In this document: in pieces, positions 51,831 through 61,800 of the stretch
Position numbering within the stretch: position 1 is the stretch's first letter
Layout: the number at the start of each line of letters is the position of its first letter
Assembly (NCBI GenBank): GCA_964036315.1
Contig: OZ038479.1
Location: forward strand, 63,133,804-63,197,803
Reading direction: 5' to 3'
From: Acanthosepion esculentum
Taxonomy: Eukaryota > Mollusca > Cephalopoda > Sepiida > Sepiidae
Length of the DNA: 64,000 nucleotides
Notes under the pieces: generated by a model
Seen by the model: the letters and a program-made list of their open reading frames with translations, nothing else
The model's database searches: none
What the model was told of the DNA's origin: nothing
Position numbers and translations under genes: made by a program

Positions 51831-54277
51831 CATTGAAATATTGCATATTTTGTTATTTTGCAATAAAAAATTAGAATGCAAATAGGAATGCTGCATATTT
51901 TGTTATTTTTACAATAGAAAAGTTAGAAAACATATTGAAATATTGCATCTTTTGTTATTTTGCAATAAAAAAGTTAGAATGCAAATAGGAATGCTGCATA
52001 TTGTTATATTTTTCAATAGAAAAGTTAGAAAACATATTGAAATATTGCATCTTTTGATATTTTGCAATAAAAAAGTTAGAATGTAAATAGGAATGCTGCA
52101 TATTATTATATTTTTCAATAGAAAAGTTAGAAAACATATTGAAATATTGCATCTTTTGTTATTTTGCAATAAAAAAGTTAGAATGCAAATAGGAATGCTG
52201 CATATTCTGGTATTTTTACAATAGAAAAGTTAGAAAACATATTGAAATATTGCATCTTTTGTTATTTTGCAATAAAAAAGTTAGAATGCAAATAGGAATG
52301 CTGCATATTGTTATATTTTTCAATAGAAATGTCAGAAAACATATTGAAATATTGCATCTTTTGTTATTTTGCAATAAAAAAGTTAGAATGCAAATAGGAA
52401 TGCTGCATATTGTTATATTTTTCAATAGAAAAGTTAGAAAACATATTGAAATATTGCATCTTTTGATATTTTGCAATAAAAAAGTTAGAATGTAAATAGG
52501 AATGCTGCATATTATTATATTTTTCAATAGAAAAGTTAGAAAACATATTGAAATATTGCATCTTTTGTTATTTTGCAATAAAAAAGTTAGAATGCAAATA
52601 GGAATGCTGCATATTTTGGTATTTTTCAATAGAAAAGTTAGAAAAGATATTGAAATATTGCATCTTTTGTTATTTTGCAATAAAAAAGTTAGAATGCAAA
52701 TAGGAATGCTGCATATCTTGTTTTTTTGTCAATAGAAAAGTTAGAAAACATTGAAATATTGCATCTTTTGTTATTTTGCAATAAAAAAGTTAGAATGCAA
52801 ATAGGAATGCTGCATATTGTTATATTTTTCAATAGAAATGTCAGAAAACATATTGAAATATTGCATCTTTTGTTATTTTGCAATAAAAAAGTTAGAATGC
52901 AAATAGGAATGCTGCATATTGTTCTATTTTTCAATAGAAAAGTTAGAAAACATATTGAAATATTGCATCTTTTGTTATTTTGCAATAAAAAAGTTAGAAT
53001 GCAAATAGGAATGCTGCATATTTTGTTTTTTTTTCAATAGAAAAGTTAGAAAACATATTGAAATATTGTATCTTTTGTTATTTTGCAATAAAAAAGTTAG
53101 AATGCAAACAGGAATGCTGCATATTTTGGTATTTTTCAATAGAAAAGTTAGAAAACATATTGAAATATTGCATCTTTTGTTATTTTGCAATAAAAAAGTT
53201 AGAATGCAAATAGGAATGCTGCATATTGTTATATTTTTCAATAGAAAAGTTAGAAAACACATTGAAATATTGCATCTTTTGTTATTTTGCAATAAAAAAG
53301 TTAGAATGCAAATAGGAATGCTGCATATTTTGTTTTTTTTCAATAGAAAAGTTAGAAAACATATTGAAATATTGCATCTTTTGTTAATTTGCAATAAAAA
53401 AGTTAGAATGCAAATAGGAATGCTGCATATTGTTATATTTTTCAATAGAAAAGTTAGAAAACATATTGAAATATTGCATCTTTTGTTATTTTGCAATAAA
53501 AAAGTTAGAATGCAAATAGGAATGCTGCATATTGTTATATTTTTCAATAGAAAAGTTAGAAAACATATTGAAATATTGCATCTTTTGTTATTTTGCAATA
53601 AAAACGTTAGAATGCAAATAGGAATGCTGCATATTGTTATATTTTTCAATAGAAAAGTTAGAAAACATATTGAAATATTGCATCTTTTGTTATTTTGCAA
53701 TAAAAAAGTTAGAATGCAAATAGGAATGCTGCATATTGTTATATTTTTCAATCGAAAAGTTAGAAAACATATTGAAATATTGCATCTTTTGTTATTTTGC
53801 AATAAAAAAGTTAGAATGCAAATAGGAATGCTGCATATTGTTATATTTTTCAATAGAAAAGTTAGAAAACATATTGAAATATTGCATCTTTTGTTATTTT
53901 GCAATAAAAAAGTTAGAATGCAAATAGGAATGCCGCATATTGTTATATTTTTCAATAGAAAAGTTAGAAAACATATTGAAATATTGCATCTTTTGTTATT
54001 TTGCAATTACAAAGTTACAATGCAAATAGGAATGCTGCATATTGTTATATTTTTCAATAGAAAAGTTAGAAAACATATTGAAATATTGCATCTTTTGTTA
54101 TTTTGCAATAAAAAAGTTAGAATGCAAATAGGAATGCTGCATATTGTTATATTTTTCAATAGAAAAGTTAGAAAACATATTGAAATATTGCATCTTTTGT
54201 TATTTTGCAATAAAAAAGTTAGAATGCAAATAGGAATGCTGCATATTGTTATATTTTTCAATAGAAAAGTTAGAAAA
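51831..54277 (+). repeat. CATTG-header HOR block 5 (2,447 bp, 24 monomers)
   Basis: Longest block of this series. It contains an internal duplication of the CTTTTGATATTTTGC / GAATGTAAATAGG pair (about 52050 and 52460), then the CATATCTTG, GAAATGTCAG, GTTCTATTTTT, poly-T and GCAAACAGG monomers and a consensus run. Confidence 0.85.
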
Positions 54278-55802
54278 CATTGAAATATTGCATATTTTGT
54301 TATTTTGCAATAAAAAATTAGAATGCAAATAGGAATGCTGCATATTTTGTTATTTTTACAATAGAAAAGTTAGAAAACATATTGAAATATTGCATCTTTT
54401 GTTATTTTGCAATAAAAAAGTTAGAATGCAAATAGGAATGCTGCATATTGTTATATTTTTCAATAGAAAAGTTAGAAAACATATTGAAATATTGCATCTT
54501 TTGATATTTTGCAATAAAAAAGTTAGAATGCAAATAGGAATGCTGCATATTTTGGTATTTTTCAATAGAAAAGTTAGAAAACATATTGAAATATTGCATC
54601 TTTTGTTATTTTGCAATAAAAAAGTTTGAATGCAAATAGGAATGCTGCATATCTTGTTTTTTTGTCAATAGAAAAGTTAGAAAACATTGAAATATTGCAT
54701 CTTTTGTTATTTTGCAATAAAAAAGTTAGAATGCAAATAGGAATGCTGCATATTCTGGTATTTTTACAATAGAAAAGTTAGAAAACATATTGAAATATTG
54801 CATCTTTTGTTATTTTGCAATAAAAAAGTTAGAATGCAAATAGGAATGCTGCATATTGTTATATTTTTCAATAGAAATGTCAGAAAACATATTGAAATAT
54901 TGCATCTTTTGTTATTTTGCAATAAAAAAGTTAGAATGCAAATAGGAATGCTGCATATTGTTATATTTTTCAATAGAAAAGTTAGAAAACATATTGAAAT
55001 ATTGCATCTTTTGATATTTTTCAATAAAAAAGTTAGAATGTAAATAGGAATGCTGCATATTATTATATTTTTCAATAGAAAAGTTAGAAAACATATTGAA
55101 ATATTGCATCTTTTGTTATTTTGCAATAAAAAAGTTAGAATGCAAATAGGAATGCTGCATATTTTGGTATTTTTCAATAGAAAAGTTAGAAAACATTGAA
55201 ATATTGCATCTTTTGTTATTTTGCAATAAAAAAGTTAGAATGCAAATAGGAATGCTGCATATCTTGTTTTTTTGTCAATAGAAAAGTTAGAAAACATTGA
55301 AATATTGCATCTTTTGTTATTTTGCAATAAAAAAGTTAGAATGCAAAAAGGAATGCTGCATATTCTGGTATTTTTACAATAGAAAAGTTAGAAAACATAT
55401 TGAAATATTGCATCTTTTCTTATTTTGCAATAAAAAAGTTAGAATGCAAATAGGAATGCTGCATATTGTTATATTTTTCAATAGAAAAGTTAGAAAACAT
55501 ATTGAAATATTGCATCTTTTGTTATTTTGCAATAAAAAGTTAGAATGCAAATAGGAATGCTGCATATTGTTATATTTTTCAATAGAAAAGTTAGAAAACA
55601 TATTGAAATATTGCATCTTTTGTTATTTTGCAATAAAAAAGTTAGAATGCAAATAGGAATGCTGCATATTGTTATATTTTTCAATAGAAAAGTTAGAAAA
55701 AATATTGAAATATTGCATCTTTTGTTATTTTGCAATAAAAAAGTTAGAATGCAAATAGGAATGCTGCATATTGTTATATTTTTCAATAGAAAAGTTAGAA
55801 AA
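54278..55802 (+). repeat. CATTG-header HOR block 6 (1,525 bp, 15 monomers)
   Basis: Header, CTTTTGATATTTTGC, GGTATTTTTC, CATATCTTG, TTCTGGTATTTTTAC and GAAATGTCAG in the usual order, then a second CTTTTGATATT monomer near 55010. Private changes include AAAAAGTTTGAATGC near 54621 and GCAAAAAGGAATGC near 55344. Confidence 0.85.
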
Positions 55803-56718
55803 CATTGAAATATTGCATATTTTGTTATTTTGCAATAAAAAATTAGAATGCAAATAGGAATGCTGCATATTTTGTTATTTTTACAATAGAAAAGTTAGAA
55901 AACATATTGAAATATTGCATCTTTTGTTATTTTGCAATAAAAAAGTTAGAATGCAAATAGGAATGCTGCATATTGTTATATTTTTCAATAGAAAAGTTAG
56001 AAAACATATTGAAATATTGCATCTTTTGATATTTTGCAATAAAAAAGTTAGAATGTAAATAGGAATGCTGCATATTATAATTTTTTTCAATAGAAAAGTT
56101 AGAAAACATATTGAAATATTGCATCTTTTGTTATTTTGCAATAAAAAAGTTAGAATGCAAATAGGAATGCTGCATATTTTGGTATTTTTCAATAGAAAAG
56201 TTAGAAAACATATTGAAATATTGCATCTTTTGTTATTTTGCAATAAAAAAGTTAGAATGCAAATAGGAATGCTGCATATCTTGTTTTTTTGTCAATAGAA
56301 AAGTTAGAAAACATTGAAATATTGCATCTTTTGTTATTTTGCAATAAAAAAGTTAGAATGCAAATAGGAATGCTGCATATTCTGGTATTTTTACAATAGA
56401 AAAGTTAGAAAACATATTGAAATATTGCATCTTTTGTTATTTTGCAATAAAAAAGTTAGAATGCAAATAGGAATGCTGCATATTGTTATATTTTTCAATA
56501 GAAATGTCAGAAAACATATTGAAATATTGCATCTTTTGTTATTTTGCAATAAAAAAGTTAGAATGCAAATAGGAATGCTGCATATTGTTATATTTTTCAA
56601 TAGAAAAGTTAGAAAACATATTGAAATATTGCATCTTTTGTTATTTTGCAATAAAAAAGTTAGAATGCAAATAGGAATGCTGCATATTGTTATATTTTTC
56701 AATAGAAAAGTTAGAAAA
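55803..56718 (+). repeat. CATTG-header HOR block 7 (916 bp, 9 monomers)
   Basis: Last block with the full header. The second half-B variant has become ATTATAATTTTTTTC near 56074. At 56719 another AAAACATTG join follows, but the next monomer reads GCATCTTTTG, so the header is no longer complete. Confidence 0.8.
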
Positions 56719-57963
56719 CATTGAAATATTGCATCTTTTGTTATTTTGCAATAAAAAATTAGAATGCAAATAGGAATGCTGCATATTTTGTTATTTTTAC
56801 AATAGAAAAGTTAGAAAACATATTGAAATATTGCATCTTTTGTTATTTTGCAATAAAAAAGTTAGAATGCAAATAGGAATGCTGCATATTGTTATATTTT
56901 TCAATAGAAATGTCAGAAAACATATTGAAATATTGCATCTTTTGTTATTTTGCAATAACAAAGTTAGAATGCAAATAGGAATGCTGCATATTGTTATATT
57001 TATCAATAGAAAAGTTAGAAAACATATTGAAATATTGCATCTTTTGTTATTTTGCAATAACAAAGTTAGAATGCAAATAGGAATGCTGCATATTGTTATA
57101 TATTTCAATAGAAAAGTTAGAAAACATATTGAAATATTGCATCTTTTGTTATTTTGCAATAAAAAAGTTATAATGCAAATAGGAATGCTCTATATTTTGT
57201 TATATTTTTCAATAGAAAAGTTAGAAAACTTATTGAAATATTGCATCTTTTGTTATTTTGCAATAAAAAAGTTAGAATTCAAATAGGAATGCTACATATT
57301 TTGGTATTTTTACAATAGAAAAGTTAGAAAACATATTGAAATATTGCATCTTTTGTTATTTTACAATAAAAAAGTTAGAATGCAAATAGGAATGCTGCAT
57401 ATTGTTATATTTTTCAATAGAAATGTCAGAAAACATATTGAAATATTGCATCTTTTGTTATTTTGCAATAAAAAAGTTAGAATGCAAATAGGATTGCTGC
57501 ATATTTTGTTTTTTTTTCAATAGAAATTTAGAAAACATATTGAAATATTGCATCTTTTGTTATTTTGCAGTAACAAAGTTAGAATGCAAATAGGAATGCT
57601 GCATATTTTGGTATTATTCAATAGAAAAGTTAGAAAACATATTGAAATATTGCATCTTTTGTTATTTTGCAATAACAAAGTTAGAATGCAAATAGGAATG
57701 CTGCATATTTTGTTTTTTTTTCAATAGAAAAGTTAGAAAACATATTGTAATATTGCATCTTTTGTTATTTTGCAATAAAAAAGTTAGAATGCAAATAGGA
57801 ATGCTGCATATTTTCTTTTTTTTTCAATAGAAAAGTTTGAAAACATATTGAAATATTGTATCTTTTGTTATTTTGCAATAAAAAAGTTAGAATGCAAATA
57901 GGAATGCTGCATATTGTTATATTTTTCAATAGAAAAGTTAGAAAACATATTGAAATATTGCAT

Positions 57964-58065
57964 CTTTTGTTTTTTTGCAATAAAAAAGATAGACTCCAAA
58001 AAATATGCTGCATATTTTGTTTTTTTTTCAAAAGAAAAGTTAAAAAACATATTGAAATATTGCAT
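57964..58065 (+). repeat. Most degraded monomer of the window
   Basis: This copy reads CTTTTGTTTTTTTGC, AAGATAGACTCC, AAAAAATATGC and TTTCAAAAGAAAAG, then GTTAAAAAAC. The octamer ATGCAAAT, present in nearly all other monomers, is destroyed here. Neighbouring monomers are ordinary, so this is a single old or unconstrained copy. Confidence 0.85.
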
Positions 58066-58738
58066 CTTTTGTTATTTTGCAATAAAAAAGTTAGAATGCA
58101 AACAGGAATGCTGCATATTGTTATATTTATCAATAGAAAAGTTAGAAAACATATTGAAATATTGCATCTTTTCTTATTTTGCAATAACAAAGTGAGAATG
58201 CAAATAGGAATGCTGCATATTTGTTTTTTTTTACAATAGAAAAGTTAGAAAACATATTGAAATATTGCATCTTTTGTTCTTTTGCAATAACAAAGATAGA
58301 ATGCAAATAGGAATGCTGCATATTTTGGTATTATTCAATAGAAAATTTAGAAAACATATTGAAATATTGCATCTTTTGTTATTTTGTAATAAAAAAGTTA
58401 CAATGCAAATAGGAATGCTATATATTTTGTTATATTTTTCAATAGAAAAGTTAGAAAACTTATTGAAATATTGCACCTTTTGTTATTTTGCAATAAAAAA
58501 GTTAGAATGCAAATAGGAATGCTGCATATTGTTATATTTTTCAATAGAAATGTCAGAAAACATATTGAAATATTGCATCTTTTTTATTTTGCAATAAAAA
58601 ATTTAGAATGCAAATAGGAATGCTGCATATTTTGTTTTTTTTTCAATAGAAATTTAGAAAACATATTGAAATATTGCATCTTTTGTTATTTTGCAGTAAC
58701 AAAGTTAGAATGCAAGTAGGAATGCTGCATGTTGTTAT

Positions 58739-58850
58739 ATTGATCAATAGAAAAGTTAGAAAACATATTGAAATATTGCATCTTTTGTTATTTTGCAATA
58801 ACAAAGTTAGAATGCAAATAGGAATGCTGCATATTGTTATATTGATCAAT
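58739..58850 (+). repeat. Pair of monomers with ATTGATCAAT palindrome
   Basis: In two successive monomers the T-rich stretch reads TATATTGATCAATAG instead of TATATTTTTCAATAG, creating the 10-bp palindrome ATTGATCAAT at 58739-58748 and 58841-58850 (102 bp apart). I noticed it nowhere else in the window. Confidence 0.8.
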
Positions 58851-61800
58851 AGAAAAGTTAGAAAACATATTGAAATATTGCATCTTTTGTTATTTTGCAA
58901 TAACAAAGTTAGAATGCAAATAGGAATGCTGCATATTTTGTTTTTTTTACAATAGAAAAGTTAGAAAACATATTGAAATATTGCATCTTTTTTTATTTTG
59001 CAATAAAAAAGTTAGAATGCAAATAGGAATGCTGCATATTGTTATATTTTTCAATAGAAAAGTTAGAAAACATATTGAAATATTGTATCTTTTGTTATTT
59101 TGCAATAAAAAAGTTAGAATGCAAATAGGAATGCTGCATATTTTGGTATTATTCAATAGAAAAGTTAGAAAACATATTGAAATATTGCATCTTTTGTTAT
59201 TTTGCAATAAAAAAGTTAGAATGCAAATAAAAATGCTGCATATTTTGTTTTTTTTTCAATAGAAAAGTTAGAAAACATATTGAAATATTGCATCTTTTGT
59301 TATTTTGCAATAAAAAAGTTAGAATGCAAATAGGAATGCTGCATATTTTCTTTTTTTTTCAATAGAAAATGTTTGAAAACATATTGAAATATTGTATCTT
59401 TTGTTATTTTGCAATAAAAAAGTTAGAATGCAAATAGGAATGCTGCATATTTTGGTATTATTCAATAGAAAAGTGAGAAAACATATTGAAATATTGCATC
59501 TTTTGTTATTTTGCAATAAAAAAGTTAGAATGCAAATAGGAATGCTGCATATTTTCTTTTTTTTTCAATAGAAAAGTTTGAAAACATATTGAAACATTGT
59601 ATCTTTTGTTATTTTGCAATAAAAAAGTTAGAATGCAAATAGGAATGCTGCATATTGTTATATTTATCAATAGAAAAGTTAGAAAACATATTGAAATATT
59701 GCATCTTTTCTTATTTTGCAATAACAAAGTGAGAATGCAAATAGGAATGCTGCATATTTGTTTTTTTTTACAATAGAAAAGTTAGAAAACATATTGAAAT
59801 ATTGCATCTTTTGTTATTTTGCAATAACAAAGTTAGAATGCAAATAGGAATGCTGCATGTTGTTATATTTTTCAATAGAAAAGTTAGAAAACATATTGAA
59901 ATATTGCATCTTCTGTTATTTTGCAATAAAAATGTTAGAATGTAAATAGGAATGCTGCATATTGTTATATTTTTCAATAGAAAAGTTAGAAAACATATTG
60001 AAATATTGCATCTTTTGTTATTTTGCAATAAAAAAGTTAGAATGCAAATAGGAATGCTGCATATTGTTATATTTTTCAATAGAAAAGTTAGAAAACATAT
60101 TGAAATATTGCATCTTTTGTTATTTTGCAATAAAAAAGTTAGAATGCAAATAAATATGCAGCATATTTTCTTTTTTTTTCAATAGAAAAGTTTGAAAACA
60201 TATTGAAATATTGTATCTTTTGTTATTTTGCAATAAAAAAGTTAGAATGCAAATAGGAATGCTGCATATTTTGGTATTTTTCAATAGAAAAGTTAGAAAA
60301 CATATTGAAATATTGCATCTTTTGTTATTTTGCAATAAAAAAGAATGCAAATAGGAATGCTGCATATTTTGTTTTTTTTACAATAGAAAAGTTAGAAAAC
60401 ATATTGAAATATTGCATCTTTTGTTATTTTGCAATAAAAAAGTCAGAATGCAAATAGGAATGCTGCATATTGTTATATTTTTCAATAGAAAAGTTAGAAA
60501 ACATATTGAAATATTGCATCTTTTGTTATTTTGCAATAAAAAAGTTAGAATGCAAATAGGAATGCTGCATATTTTGTTATATTTTTCAATAGAAAAATTA
60601 GAAAACATATTGAAATATTGCATCTTTTCTTATTTTGCAATAAAAAAGTTAGAATGCAAATAGGAATGCTGCATATTTTGTTTTTTTTACAATAGAAAAG
60701 TTAGGAAACATATTGAAATATTGCATCTTTTGTTATTTTGGAATTAAAAAGTTAGAATGCAAATAGGAATGCTGCATATTTTCTTTTTTTTTCAATAGAA
60801 AAGTTAGAAAACATATTGAAATAATGCATCTTTTGTTATTTTGCAATAAAAAAGTTAGAATGCAAATAGGAATGCTGCATATTTTCTTTTTTTTTCAATA
60901 GAAAAGTTAGAAAACATATTGAAATATTGCATCTTTTGTTATTTTGCAATAAAAAAGTTAGAATGCAAATAGGAATGCTGCATATTTTGTTTTTTTTTAC
61001 AATAGAAAAGTTAGAAAACATATTGAAATATTGTATCTTTTGTTATTTTGCAATAAAATAGTTAGAATGCAAATAGGAATGCTGCATATTTTGGTATTTT
61101 TCAATAGAAAAGTTAGAAAACATATTGAAATATTGCATCTTTTGATTTTTGCAATAAAAAAGTTAGAATGCAAGTAGGAATGCTGCATATTGTTATATTT
61201 TTCAATAGAAAAGTTAGAAAACATATTGAAATATTGCATCTTTTGTGATTTTGCAATAACAAAGTTAGAATGCAAATAGGATTGCTGCATATTGTTATAT
61301 TTTTCAATAAAAAAGTTAGAAAACATACTGAAATATTGCATCTTTTGTTATTTTGCAATAAAAAAGTTAGAATGCAAATAGGAATGCTGCATGTTGTTAT
61401 ATTTTTCAATAGAAAAGTTAGAAAACATATTGAAATATTGCATCTTCTGTTATTTTGCAATGAAAAACTTAGAATGCAAATAGGAATGCTGCATATTTTC
61501 TTTTTTATTCAATAGAAAAGTTAGAAAACATATTGAAATATTGCATCTTTTGTTATTTTGCAATAAAAAAGTTAGAATGCAAATAGGAATGCTGCATATT
61601 TTGTTTTTTTTTCAATAGTAAAGTTAGAAAACATATTGAAATATTGCATCTTTTGTTATTTTGCAATAAAAAAGAATGCAAATAGGAATGCTGCATATTT
61701 TGTTTTTTTTTACAATAGAAAAGTTAGAAAACATATTGAAATATTGCATCTTTTGTTATTTTGCAATAAAAAAGTTAGAATGCAAATAGGAATGCTGCAT

